A stretch of DNA of 64,000 nt, taken from the NCBI GenBank assembly GCA_015183035.1, contig JACZZP010000025.1, positions 62,001 through 126,000 on the forward strand, in the 5' to 3' direction. Position 1 is the stretch's first letter. Each line of letters opens with the position of its first letter. The position numbers and the translations under genes were made by a program. Shown here in pieces: positions 48,562-63,900 of the stretch. Below the pieces are notes generated by a model. The model was not told the DNA's origin. It did no database searches and saw only the letters and a list, made by a program, of their open reading frames with translations. The stretch comes from Meloidogyne chitwoodi. Lineage: Eukaryota; Nematoda; Chromadorea; Rhabditida; Meloidogynidae.

Positions 48562-51500
48562 CTTATTATTATCGTATTTTGATTTCAAATTTATATATTA
48601 TTAGAAAGTTTTATTTTAAGCATTTCCTCGGAAGTCCTATCAACAAAATTAGTTAATTCTTATTATTATCGTATTTTGATTTCAAATTTATATATTATTA
48701 GAAAGTTTTATTTTAAGCATTTCCTCGGAAGTCCTATCAACAAATTTAGTTAATTCTTATTATTATCGTATTTTTATTTCAAATTTAGATATTATTAGAA
48801 AGTTTTATTTTATGAATTTCCTCGGAAGTCCTATCAACAAATTTAGTTAATTCTTATTATTATCGTATTTTTATTTCAAATTTAGATATTATTAGAAAGT
48901 TTTATTTTATGAATTTCCTCGGAAGTCCTATCAACAAATTTAGTTAATTCTTATTATTATCGTATTTTGATTTCAAATTTAGATATTATTAGAAAGTTTT
49001 ATTTTAGCATTTCCTCAGAAGTCCTATCAACAAATTTAGTTAATTCTTATTATTATCGTATTTTGATTTCAAATTTAGATATTATTAGAAAGTTTTATTT
49101 TAAGCATTTCCTCGGAAGTCCTATCAACAAAATTAGTTAATTCTTATTATTATCGTATTTTGATTTCAAATTTAGATATTATTAGAAAGTTTTATTTTAA
49201 GCATTTCCTCGGAAGTCCTATCAACAAATTTAGTTAATTCTTATTATTATCGTATTTTGATTTCAAATTTAGATATTATTAGAAAGTTTTATTTTATGAA
49301 TTTCCTCGGAAGTCCTATCAACAAATTTAGTTAATTCTTATTATTATCGTATTTTGATTTCAAATTTAGATATTATTAGAAAGTTTTATTTTAAGCATTT
49401 CCTCGGAAGTCCTATCAACAAATTTAGTTAATTCTTCTTATTATCGTATTTTGTTTTCAGATTTAGATATTATTAGAAAGTTTTATTTTAAGAATTTCCT
49501 CGGAAGTCCTATCAACAAATTTAGTTAATTCTTATTATTATCGTATTTTTATTTCAAATTTAGATATTATTAGAAAGTTTTATTTTATGAATTTCCTCGG
49601 AAGTCCTATCAACAATTTAGTTAATTCTTATTATTATCGTATTTTTATTTCAAATTTAGATAATATTAGAAAGTTTTATTTTATGAATTTCCTCGGAAGT
49701 CCTATCAACAAATTTAGTTAATTCTTATTATTATCGTATTTTGATTTCAAATTTAGATATTATTAGAAAGTTTTATTTTAAGCATTTCCTCGGAAGTCCT
49801 ATCAACAAATTTAGTTAATTCTTATTATTATCGTATTTTGTTTTCAGATTTAGATATTATTAGAAAGTTTTATTTTAAGAATTTCCTCGGAAGTCCTATC
49901 AACAAATTTAGTTAATTCTTATTATTATCGTATTTTTATTTCAAATTTAGATATTATTAGAAAGTTTTATTTTATGAATTTCCTCGGAAGTCCTATCAAC
50001 AAATTTAGTTAATTCTTATTATTATCGTATTTTGATTTCAAATTTAGATATTATTAGAAAGTTTTATTTTAAGCATTTCCTCGGAAGTCCTATCAACAAA
50101 TTTAGTTAATTCTTATTATTATCGTATTTTGATTTCAAATTTAGATATTATTAGAAAGTTTTATTTTATGAATTTCCTCGGAAGTCCTATCAACAAATTT
50201 AGTTAATTCTTATTATTATCGTATTTTGATTTCAAATTTAGATATTATTAGAAAGTTTTATTTTAAGCATTTCCTCGGAAGTCCTATCAACAAATTTAGT
50301 TAATTCTTCTTATTATCGTATTTTGTTTTCAGATTTAGATATTATTAGAAAGTTTTATTTTAAGAATTTCCTCGGAAGTCCTATCAACAAATTTAGTTAA
50401 TTCTTATTATTATCGTATTTTTATTTCAAATTTAGATATTATTAGAAAGTTTTATTTTATGAATTTCCTCGGAAGTCCTATCAACAAATTTAGTTAATTC
50501 TTATTATTATCGTATTTTGATTTCAAATTTAGATATTATTAGAAAGTTTTATTTTAGCATTTCCTCAGAAGTCCTATCAACAAATTTAGTTAATTCTTAT
50601 TATTATCGTATTTTGATTTCAAATTTAGATATTATTAGAAAGTTTTATTTTAAGCATTTCCTCGGAAGTCCTATCAACAAAATTAGTTAATTCTTATTAT
50701 TATCGTATTTTGATTTCAAATTTAGATATTATTAGAAAGTTTTATTTTAAGCATTTCCTCGGAAGTCCTATCAACAAATTTAGTTAATTCTTATTATTAT
50801 CGTATTTTGATTTCAAATTTAGATATTATTAGAAAGTTTTATTTTAAGCATTTCCTCGGAAGTCCTATCAACAAATTTAGTTAATTCTTATTATTATCGT
50901 ATTTTGATTTCAAATTTAGATATTATTAGAAAGTTTTATTTTATGAATTTCCTCGGAAGTCCTATCAACAAATTTAGTTAATTCTTATTATTATCGTATT
51001 TTGATTTCAAATTTAGATATTATTAGAAAGTTTTATTTTAAGCATTTCCTCGGAAGTCCTATCAACAAATTTAGTTAATTCTTCTTATTATCGTATTTTG
51101 TTTTCAGATTTAGATATTATTAGAAAGTTTTATTTTAAGAATTTCCTCGGAAGTCCTATCAACAAATTTAGTTAATTCTTATTATTATCGTATTTTTATT
51201 TCAAATTTAGATATTATTAGAAAGTTTTATTTTATGAATTTCCTCGGAAGTCCTATCAACAATTTAGTTAATTCTTATTATTATCGTATTTTTATTTCAA
51301 ATTTAGATAATATTAGAAAGTTTTATTTTATGAATTTCCTCGGAAGTCCTATCAACAAATTTAGTTAATTCTTATTATTATCGTATTTTGATTTCAAATT
51401 TAGATATTATTAGAAAGTTTTATTTTAAGCATTTCCTCGGAAGTCCTATCAACAAATTTAGTTAATTCTTATTATTATCGTATTTTGTTTTCAGATTTAG

Positions 51501-54500
51501 ATATTATTAGAAAGTTTTATTTTAAGAATTTCCTCGGAAGTCCTATCAACAAATTTAGTTAATTCTTATTATTATCGTATTTTTATTTCAAATTTAGATA
51601 TTATTAGAAAGTTTTATTTTATGAATTTCCTCGGAAGTCCTATCAACAAATTTAGTTAATTCTTATTATTATCGTATTTTTATTTCAAATTTAGATATTA
51701 TTAGAAAGTTTTATTTTATGAATTTCCTCGGAAGTCCTATCAACAAATTTAGTTAATTCTTATTATTATCGTATTTTGATTTCAAATTTAGATATTATTA
51801 GAAAGTTTTATTTTAAGCATTTCCTCGGAAGTCCTATCAACAAATTTAGTTAATTCTTATTATTAACGTATTTTGATTTCAAATTTAGATATTATTAGAA
51901 AGTTTTATTTTAAGCATTTCCTCGGAAGTCCTATCAACAAATTTAGTTAATTCTTATTATTATCGTATTTTTATTTCAAATTTAGATATTATTAGAAAGT
52001 TTTATTTTATGAATTTCCTCGGAAGTCCTATCAACAAATTTAGTTAATTCTTATTATTATCGTATTTTTATTTCAAATTTAGATATTATTAGAAAGTTTT
52101 ATTTTATGAATTTCCTCGGAAGTCCTATCAACAAATTTAGTTAATTCTTATTATTATCGTATTTTGATTTCAAATTTAGATATTATTAGAAAGTTTTATT
52201 TTAAGCATTTCCTCGGAAGTCCTATCAACAAATTTAGTTAATTCTTATTATTATCGTATTTTGTTTTCAGATTTAGATATTATTAGAAAGTTTTATTTTA
52301 AGAATTTCCTCGGAAGTCCTATCAACAAATTTAGTTAATTCTTATTATTAACGTATTTTGATTTCAAATTTAGATATTATTAGAAAGTTTTATTTTAAGA
52401 ATTTCCTCGGAAGTCCTATCAACAAATTTAGTTAATTCTTATTATTAACGTATTTTGCTTTCAAATTTAGATATTATTAGAAAGTTTTATTTTAAGCATT
52501 TCCTCGGAAGTCCTATCAACAAATTTAGTTAATTCTTATTATTATCGTATTTTGATTTCAAATTTAGATATTATTAGAAAGTTTTATTTTAAGCATTTCC
52601 TCGGAAGTCCTATCAACAAATTTAGTTAATTCTTATTATTATCGTATTTTTATTTCAAATTTAGATATTATTAGAAAGTTTTATTTTATGAATTTCCTCG
52701 GAAGTCCTATCAACAAATTTAGTTAATTCTTATTATTATCGTATTTTGATTTCAAATTTAGATATTATTAGAAAGTTTTATTTTAAGCATTTCCTCGGAA
52801 GTCCTATCAACAAATTTAGTTAATTCTTATTATTATCGTATTTTGTTTTCAGATTTAGATATTATTAGAAAGTTTTATTTTAAGAATTTCCTCGGAAGTC
52901 CTATCAACAAATTTAGTTAATTCTTATTATTATCGTATTTTTATTTCAAATTTAGATATTATTAGAAAGTTTTATTTTATGAATTTCCTCGGAAGTCCTA
53001 TCAACAAATTTAGTTAATTCTTATTATTATCGTATTTTTATTTCAAATTTAGATATTATTAGAAAGTTTTATTTTATGAATTTCCTCGGAAGTCCTATCA
53101 ACAATTTAGTTAATTCTTATTATTATCGTATTTTTATTTCAAATTTAGATATTATTAGAAAGTTTTATTTTATGAATTTCCTCGGAAGTCCTATCAACAA
53201 ATTTAGTTAATTCTTATTATTATCGTATTTTGATTTCAAATTTAGATATTATTAGAAAGTTTTATTTTAAGCATTTCCTCGGAAGTCCTATCAACAAATT
53301 TAGTTAATTCTTATTATTATCGTATTTTGTTTTCAGATTTAGATATTATTAGAAAGTTTTATTTTAAGAATTTCCTCGGAAGTCCTATCAACAAATTTAG
53401 TTAATTCTTATTATTATCGTATTTTTATTTCAAATTTAGATATTATTAGAAAGTTTTATTTTATGAATTTCCTCGGAAGTCCTATCAACAAATTTAGTTA
53501 ATTCTTATTATTATCGTATTTTTATTTCAAATTTAGATATTATTAGAAAGTTTTATTTTATGAATTTCCTCGGAAGTCCTATCAACAAATTTAGTTAATT
53601 CTTATTATTATCGTATTTTGATTTCAAATTTAGATATTATTAGAAAGTTTTATTTTAAGCATTTCCTCGGAAGTCCTATCAACAAATTTAGTTAATTCTT
53701 ATTATTAACGTATTTTGATTTCAAATTTAGATATTATTAGAAAGTTTTATTTTAAGCATTTCCTCGGAAGTCCTATCAACAAATTTAGTTAATTCTTATT
53801 ATTATCGTATTTTTATTTCAAATTTAGATATTATTAGAATGTTTTATTTTATGAATTTCCTCGGAAGTCCTATCAACAAATTTAGTTAATTCTTATTATT
53901 ATCGTATTTTTATTTCAAATTTAGATATTATTAGAAAGTTTTATTTTATGAATTTCCTCGGAAGTCCTATCAACAAATTTAGTTAATTCTTATTATTATC
54001 GTATTTTGATTTCAAATTTAGATATTATTAGAAAGTTTTATTTTAAGCATTTCCTCGGAAGTCCTATCAACAAATTTAGTTAATTCTTATTATTATCGTA
54101 TTTTGTTTTCAGATTTAGATATTATTAGAAAGTTTTATTTTAAGAATTTCCTCGGAAGTCCTATCAACAAATTTAGTTAATTCTTATTATTAACGTATTT
54201 TGATTTCAAATTTAGATATTATTAGAAAGTTTTATTTTAAGAATTTCCTCGGAAGTCCTATCAACAAATTTAGTTAATTCTTATTATTAACGTATTTTGC
54301 TTTCAAATTTAGATATTATTAGAAAGTTTTATTTTAAGCATTTCCTCGGAAGTCCTATCAACAAATTTAGTTAATTCTTATTATTATCGTATTTTGATTT
54401 CAAATTTAGATATTATTAGAAAGTTTTATTTTATGAATTTCCTCGGAAGTCCTATCAACAAATTTAGTTAATTCTTATTATTATCGTATTTTGATTTCAA

Positions 54501-54937
54501 ATTTAGATATTATTAGAAAGTTTTATTTTAAGCATTTCCTCGGAAGTCCTATCAACAAATTTAGTTAATTCTTATTATTATCGTATTTTGATTTCAAATT
54601 TAGATATTATTAGAAAGTTTTATTTTAAGCAATTCCTCGGAAGTCCTATCAACAAATTTAGTTAATTCTTATTATTATCGTATTTTTATTTCAAATTTAG
54701 ATATTATTAGAAAGTTTTATTTTATGAATTTCCTCGGAAGTCCTATCAACAAATTTAGTTAATTCTTATTATTATCGTATTTTTATTTCAAATTTAGATA
54801 TTATTAGAAAGTTTTATTTTATGAATTTCCTCGGAAGTCCTATCAACAAATTTAGTTAATTCTTATTATTATCGTATTTTGATTTCAAATTTAGATATTA
54901 TTAGAAAGTTTTATTTTAAGCATTTCCTCAGAAGTCC

Positions 54938-57900
54938 AAAGTTTGAGAAATAATTGAGTTATAAGAAATTTTTCAATAAATTTTATAAATCTGATATAAA
55001 TATAACTTTTTCATTTTTGATCAAGATATTAATGTAGAAATAATTATTTATTTTTATAATTTTTCAAATTAAATTCTATTAATAAAGAATTGAGAAATAA
55101 TTGAGTTATAAGAAATTTTTCAATAAATTTTATAAATCTGTTATAAATATAACTTTTTCATTTTTGATCAAGAATATTAATGTAGAAATAATTATTTATT
55201 TTTATAATTTTTCAAATAAAATTCTATTAATAAAGAATAGGAAATAATTGAGATATAAGAAATTTTTCAATAAATTTTATAAAATCTGTTATAAATATAA
55301 CTTTTTCATTTTTGATCAAGAATATTAATGTAGAAATAATTATTTATTTTTATAATTTTTCAAATAAAATTTTATTAATAAAGAATTGGGAATAATTGAG
55401 ATATAAGAAATTTTTCAATAAATTTTATAAATCTGTTATAAATATAACTTTTTCATTTTTGATCAAGAATATTAATGTAGAAATAATTATTTATTTTTAT
55501 AATTTTTCAAATTAAATTCTATTAATAAAGAATTGAGAAATAATTGAGTTATAAGAAATTTTTCAATAAATTTTATAAATCTGTTATAAATATAACTTTT
55601 TCATTTTTGATCAAGAATATTAATGTAGAAATAATTATTTATTTTTATAATTTTTCAAATAAAATTTTATTTTATTAATAAAGAATTGGAAATAATTGAG
55701 ATATAAGAAATTTTTCAATAAATTTTATAAATCTGTTATAAATATAACTTTTTCATTTTTGATCAAGAATATTAATGTAGAAATAATTATTTATTTTTAT
55801 AATTTTTCAAATAAAATTTTATTAATAAAGAATTGGAAATAATTGAGATATAAGAAATTTTTCAATAAATTTTATAAATCAGTTATAAATATAACTTTTT
55901 CATTTTTGATCAAGAATATTAATGTAGAAATAATTATTTATTTTTATAATTTTTCAAATAAAATTTTATTAATAAAGAATTGGGAATAATTGAGATATAA
56001 GAAATTTTTCAATAAATTTTATAAATCTGTTATAAATATAACTTTTTCATTTTTGATCAAGAATATTAATGTAGAAATAATTATTTATTTTTATAATTTT
56101 TCAAATAAAATTCTATTAATAAAGTTGGAAATAATTGAGATATAAGAAATTTTTCAATAAATTTTATAAATCTGTTATAAATATAACTTTTTCATTTTTG
56201 ATCAAGAATATTAATGTAGAAATAATTATTTATTTTTATAATTTTTCAAATAAAATTCTATTAATAAAGAATTGGAAATAATTGAGATATAAGAAATTTT
56301 TCAATAAATTTTATAAATCTGTTATAAATATAACTTTTTCATTTTTGATCAAGAATATTAATGTAGAAATAATTATTTATTTTTATAATTTTTCAAATAA
56401 AATTTTATTAATAAAGAATTGGGAATAATTGAGATATAAGAAATTTTTCAATAAATTTTATAAATCTGTTATAAATATAACTTTTTCATTTTTGATCAAG
56501 AATATTAATGTAGAAATAATTATTTATTTTTATAATTTTTCAAATAAAATTCTATTAATAAAGAATTGGAAATAATTGAGATATAAGAAATTTTTCAATA
56601 AATTTTATAAATCTGTTATAAATATAACTTTTTCATTTTTGATCAAGAATATTAATGTAGAAATAATTATTTATTTTTATAATTTTTCAAATAAAATTTT
56701 ATTAATAAAGAATTGGGAATAATTGAGATATAAGAAATTTTTCAATAAATTTTATAAATCTGTTATAAATATAACTTTTTCATTTTTGATCAAGAATATT
56801 AATGTAGAAATAATTATTTATTTTTATAATTTTTCAAATAAAATTTTATTAATAAAGAATTGGGAATAATTGAGATATAAGAAATTTTTCAATAAATTTT
56901 ATAAATCTGTTATAAATATAACTTTTTCATTTTTGATCAAGAATATTAATGTAGAAATAATTATTTATTTTTATAATTTTTCAAATAAAATTCTATTAAT
57001 AAAGAATTGGAAATAATTGAGATATAAGAAATTTTTCAATAAATTTTATAAATCTGTTATAAATATAACTTTTTCATTTTTGATCAAGAATATTAATGTA
57101 GAAATAATTATTTATTTTTATAATTTTTCAAATAAAATTTTATTAATAAAGAATTGGGAATAATTGAGATATAAGAAATTTTTCAATAAATTTTATAAAT
57201 CTGTTATAAATATAACTTTTTCATTTTTGATCAAGAATATTAATGTAGAAATAATTATTTATTTTTATAATTTTTCAAATAAAATTTTATTAATAAAGAA
57301 TTGGGAATAATTGAGATATAAGAAATTTTTCAATAAATTTTATAAATCTGTTATAAATATAACTTTTTCATTTTTGATCAAGAATATTAATGTAGAAATA
57401 ATTATTTATTTTTATAATTTTTCAAATAAAATTCTATTAATAAAGAATTGGAAATAATTGAGATATAAGAAATTTTTCAATAAATTTTATAAATCTGTTA
57501 TAAATATAACTTTTTCATTTTTGATCAAGAATATTAATGTAGAAATAATTATTTATTTTTATAATTTTTCAAATAAAATTTTATTAATAAAGAATTGGGA
57601 ATAATTGAGATATAAGAAATTTTTCAATAAATTTTATAAATCTGTTATAAATATAACTTTTTCATTTTTGATCAAGAATATTAATGTAGAAATAATTATT
57701 TATTTTTATAATTTTTCAAATAAAATTTTATTAATAAAGAATTGGGAATAATTGAGATATAAGAAATTTTTCAATAAATTTTATAAATCTGTTATAAATA
57801 TAACTTTTTCATTTTTGATCAAGAATATTAATGTAGAAATAATTATTTATTTTTATAATTTTTCAAATAAAATTCTATTAATAAAGAATTGGAAATAATT

Positions 57901-60900
57901 GAGATATAAGAAATTTTTCAATAAATTTTATAAATCTGTTATAAATATAACTTTTTCATTTTTGATCAAGAATATTAATGTAGAAATAATTATTTATTTT
58001 TATAATTTTTCAAATAAAATTCTATTAATAAAGTTGGAAATAATTGAGATATAAGAAATTTTTCAATAAATTTTATAAATCTGTTATAAATATAACTTTT
58101 TCATTTTTGATCAAGAATATTAATGTAGAAATAATTATTTATTTTTATAATTTTTCAAATAAAATTCTATTAATAAAGAATTGGAAATAATTGAGATATA
58201 AGAAATTTTTCAATAAATTTTATAAATCTGTTATAAATATAACTTTTTCATTTTTGATCAAGAATATTAATGTAGAAATAATTATTTATTTTTATAATTT
58301 TTCAAATAAAATTCTATTAATAAAGAATTGGAAATAATTGAGATATAAGAAATTTTTCAATAAATTTTATAAATCTGTTATAAATATAACTTTTTCATTT
58401 TTGATCAAGAATATTAATGTAGAAATAATTATTTATTTTTATAATTTTTCAAATAAAATTTTATTAATAAAGAATTGGGAATAATTGAGATATAAGAAAT
58501 TTTTCAATAAATTTTATAAATCTGTTATAAATATAACTTTTTCATTTTTGATCAAGAATATTAATGTAGAAATAATTATTTATTTTTATAATTTTTCAAA
58601 TAAAATTCTATTAATAAAGAATTGGAAATAATTGAGATATAAGAAATTTTTCAATAAATTTTATAAATCTGTTATAAATATAACTTTTTCATTTTTGATC
58701 AAGAATATTAATGTAGAAATAATTATTTATTTTTATAATTTTTCAAATAAAATTTTATTAATAAAGAATTGGGAATAATTGAGATATAAGAAATTTTTCA
58801 ATAAATTTTATAAATCTGTTATAAATATAACTTTTTCATTTTTGATCAAGAATATTAATGTAGAAATAATTATTTATTTTTATAATTTTTCAAATAAAAT
58901 TTTATTAATAAAGAATTGGGAATAATTGAGATATAAGAAATTTTTCAATAAATTTTATAAATCTGTTATAAATATAACTTTTTCATTTTTGATCAAGAAT
59001 ATTAATGTAGAAATAATTATTTATTTTTATAATTTTTCAAATAAAATTCTATTAATAAAGAATTGGAAATAATTGAGATATAAGAAATTTTTCAATAAAT
59101 TTTATAAATCTGTTATAAATATAACTTTTTCATTTTTGATCAAGAATATTAATGTAGAAATAATTATTTATTTTTATAATTTTTCAAATAAAATTTTATT
59201 AATAAAGAATTGGGAATAATTGAGATATAAGAAATTTTTCAATAAATTTTATAAATCTGTTATAAATATAACTTTTTCATTTTTGATCAAGAATATTAAT
59301 GTAGAAATAATTATTTATTTTTATAATTTTTCAAATAAAATTTTATTAATAAAGAATTGGGAATAATTGAGATATAAGAAATTTTTCAATAAATTTTATA
59401 AATCTGTTATAAATATAACTTTTTCATTTTTGATCAAGAATATTAATGTAGAAATAATTATTTATTTTTATAATTTTTCAAATAAAATTCTATTAATAAA
59501 GAATTGGAAATAATTGAGATATAAGAAATTTTTCAATAAATTTTATAAATCTGTTATAAATATAACTTTTTCATTTTTGATCAAGAATATTAATGTAGAA
59601 ATAATTATTTATTTTTATAATTTTTCAAATAAAATTTTATTAATAAAGAATTGGGAATAATTGAGATATAAGAAATTTTTCAATAAATTTTATAAATCTG
59701 TTATAAATATAACTTTTTCATTTTTGATCAAGAATATTAATGTAGAAATAATTATTTATTTTTATAATTTTTCAAATAAAATTTTATTAATAAAGAATTG
59801 GGAATAATTGAGATATAAGAAATTTTTCAATAAATTTTATAAATCTGTTATAAATATAACTTTTTCATTTTTGATCAAGAATATTAATGTAGAAATAATT
59901 ATTTATTTTTATAATTTTTCAAATAAAATTCTATTAATAAAGAATTGGAAATAATTGAGATATAAGAAATTTTTCAATAAATTTTATAAATCTGTTATAA
60001 ATATAACTTTTTCATTTTTGATCAAGAATATTAATGTAGAAATAATTATTTATTTTTATAATTTTTCAAATAAAATTTTATTAATAAAGAATTGGGAATA
60101 ATTGAGATATAAGAAATTTTTCAATAAATTTTATAAATCTGTTATAAATATAACTTTTTCATTTTTGATCAAGAATATTAATGTAGAAATAATTATTTAT
60201 TTTTATAATTTTTTCAAATAAAATTTTATTAATAAAGAATTGGGAATAATTGAGATATAAGAAATTTTTCAATAAATTTTATAAATCTGTTATAAATATA
60301 ACTTTTTCATTTTTGATCAAGAATATTAATGTAGAAATAATTATTTATTTTTATAATTTTTCAAATAAAATTTTATTAATAAAGAATTGGGAATAATTGA
60401 GATATAAGAAATTTTTCAATAATTTTTATAAATCTGTTATAAATATAACTTTTTCATTTTTGATCAAGAATATTAATGTAGAAATAATTATTTATTTTTA
60501 TAATTTTTTCAAATAAAATTTTATTAATAAAGAATTGGGAATAATTGAGATATAAGAAATTTTTCAATAAATTTTATAAATCTGTTATAAATATAACTTT
60601 TTCATTTTTGATCAAGAATATTAATGTAGAAATAATTATTTATTTTTATAATTTTTCAAATAAAATTCTATTAATAAAGAATTGGGAAATAATTGAGATA
60701 TAAGAAATTTTTCAATAAATTTTATAAATCTGTTATAAATATAACTTTTTCATTTTTGATCAAGAATATTAATGTAGAAATAATTATTTATTTTTATAAT
60801 TTTTCAAATAAAATTCTATTAATAAAGAATTGGGAAATAATTGAGATATAAGAAATTTTTCAATAAATTTTATAAATCTGTTATAAATATAACTTTTTCA

Positions 60901-63900
60901 TTTTTGATCAAGAATATTAATGTAGAAATAATTATTTATTTTTATAATTTTTCAAATAAAATTCTATTAATAAGAATTGGAAATAATTGAAAATAATTGA
61001 GATATAAGAAATTTTTCAATAATTTTATAAATCTGTTATAAATATAACTTTTTCATTTTTGATCAAGAATATTAATTGTAGAAATAATTATTTATTTTTA
61101 TAATTTTTTCAAATAAAATTCTATTAATAAAGAATTGGAAATAATTGAGATATAAGAAATTTTTCAATAAATTTTATAAATCTGTTATAAATATAACTTT
61201 TTCATTTTTGATCAAGAATATTAATTGTAGAAATAATTATTTATTTTTATAATTTTTCAAATAAAATTCTATTAATAAAGAATTGGGAAATAATTGAGAT
61301 ATAAGAAATTTTTCAATAATTTTATAAATCTGTTATAAATATAACTTTTTCATTTTTGATCAAGAATATTAATGTAGAAATAATTATTTATTTTTATAAT
61401 TTTTTCAAATAAAATTCTATTAATAAAGAATTGGAAATAATTGAGATATAAGAAATTTTTCAATAAATTTTTATAAATCTGTTATAAATATAACTTTTTC
61501 ATTTTTGATCAAGAATATTAATGTAGAAATAATTATTTATTTTTATAATTTTTCAAATAAAATTCTATTAATAAAGAATTGGAAATAATTGAGATATAAG
61601 AAATTTTTCAATAAATTTTATAAATCTGTTATAAATATAACTTTTTCATTTTTGATCAAGAATATTAATGTAGAAATAATTATTTATTTTTATAATTTTT
61701 CAAATAAAATTTTATTAATAAAGAATTGGGAATAATTGAGATATAAGAAATTTTTCAATAATTTTATAAATCTGTTATAAATATAACTTTTTCATTTTTG
61801 ATCAAGAATATTAATGTAGAAATAATTATTTATTTTTATAATTTTTCAAATAAAATTCTATTAATAAAGAATTGGAAATAATTGAGATATAAGAAATTTT
61901 TCAATAAATTTTATAAATCTGTTATAAATATAACTTTTTCATTTTTGATCAAGAATATTAATGTAGAAATAATTATTTATTTTTATAATTTTTCAAATAA
62001 AATTCTATTAATAAAGAATTGGGAATAATTGAGATATAAGAAATTTTTCAATAAATTTTTATAAATCTGTTATAAATATAACTTTTTCATTTTTGATCAA
62101 GAATATTAATGTAGAAATAATTATTTATTTTTATAATTTTTCAAATAAAATTCTATTAATAAAGAATTGGAAATAATTGAGATATAAGAAATTTTTCAAT
62201 AAATTTTTATAAATCTGTTATAAATATAACTTTTTCATTTTTGATCAAGAATATTAATGTAGAAATAATTATTTATTTTTATAATTTTTCAAATAAAATT
62301 TTATTAATAAAGAATTGGGAATAATTGAGATATAAGAAATTTTTCAATAATTTTATAAATCTGTTATAAATATAACTTTTTCATTTTTGATCAAGAATAT
62401 TAATTGTAGAAATAATTATTTATTTTTATAATTTTTCAAATAAAATTCTATTAATAAAGAATTGGAAATAATTGAGATATAAGAAATTTTTCAATAAATT
62501 TTTATAAATCTGTTATAAATATAACTTTTTCATTTTTGATCAAGAATATTAATGTAGAAATAATTATTTATTTTTATAATTTTTTCAAATAAAATTTTAT
62601 TAATAAAGAATTGGGAATAATTGAGATATAAGAAATTTTTCAATAATTTTTATAAATCTGTTATAAATATAACTTTTTCATTTTTGATCAAGAATATTAA
62701 TGTAGAAATAATTATTTATTTTTATAATTTTTCAAATAAAATTCTATTAATAAAGAATTGGGAAATAATTGAGATATAAGAAATTTTTCAATAATTTTTA
62801 TAAATCTGTTATAAATATAACTTTTTCATTTTTGATCAAGAATATTAATGTAGAAATAATTATTTATTTTTATAATTTTTTCAAATAAAATTTTATTAAT
62901 AAGAGAATTGGGAATAATTGAGATATAAGAAATTTTTCAATAATTTTATAAATCTGTTATAAATATAACTTTTTCATTTTTGATCAAGAATATTAATTGT
63001 AGAAATAATTATTTATTTTTATAATTTTTTCAAATAAAATTCTATTAATAAAGAATTGGAAATAATTGAGATATAAGAAATTTTTCAATAAATTTTATAA
63101 ATCTGTTATAAATATAACTTTTTCATTTTTGATCAAGAATATTAATGTAGAAATAATTATTTATTTTTATAATTTTTCAAATTAAAATTCTATTAATAAA
63201 GAATTGAGAAATAATTGAGATTATAAGAAATTTTTCAATAAATTTTATAAATCTGTTATAAATATAACTTTTTCATTTTTGATCAAGAATATTAATGTAG
63301 AAATAATTATTTATTTTTATATTTTTTCAAATAAAATTCTATTAATAAAGAATTGGAAATAATTGAGATATAAGAAATTTTTCAATAAATTTTATAAATC
63401 TGTTATAAATATAACTTTTTCATTTTTGATCAAGAATATTAATGTAGAAATAATTATTTATTTTTATAATTTTTTCAAATTAAATTCTATTAATAAAGAA
63501 TTGAGAAATAATTGAGTTATAAGAAATTTTTCAATAAATTTTATAAATCTGTTATAAATATAACTTTTTCATTTTTGATCAAGAATATTAATGTAGAAAT
63601 AATTATTTATTTTTATATTTTTTCAAATAAAATTCTATTAATAAAGAATTGGAAATAATTGAGATATAAGAAATTTTTCAATAAATTTTATAAATCTGTT
63701 ATAAATATAACTTTTCATTTTTGATCAAGAATATTAATTGTAGAAATAATTATTTATTTTTATAATTTTTCAAATAAAATTTTATTAATAAAGAATTGGG
63801 AATAATTGAGATATAAGAAATTTTTCAATAAATTTTATAAATCTGTTATAAATATAACTTTTTCATTTTTGATCAAGAATATTAATTGTAGAAATAATTA

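Larger units (their letters stand above)
47801..54937. repeat. Satellite 2: 97-bp tandem array, about 66 copies
   Basis: Period 97 bp (CCTCGG at 48626, 48723, 48820). The first partial unit (47801-47851) is separated from the rest by a 710-bp element, and the main array runs 48562-54937. Three main unit types: TTTTAAGCATTTCC, TTTTATGAATTTCC, and one with TTGTTTTCAGATTT plus TTTTAAGAATTTCC. The third type recurs at 49451, 49838, 50323, 51098, 51485, 52261, 52843, 53327 and 54103. Shifts of 1647 bp (49451/49838 to 51098/51485) and 1842 bp (52261 to 54103, and the private ttgctttc unit 52455 to 54297) reveal copied blocks. Non-coding. Confidence 0.97.
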
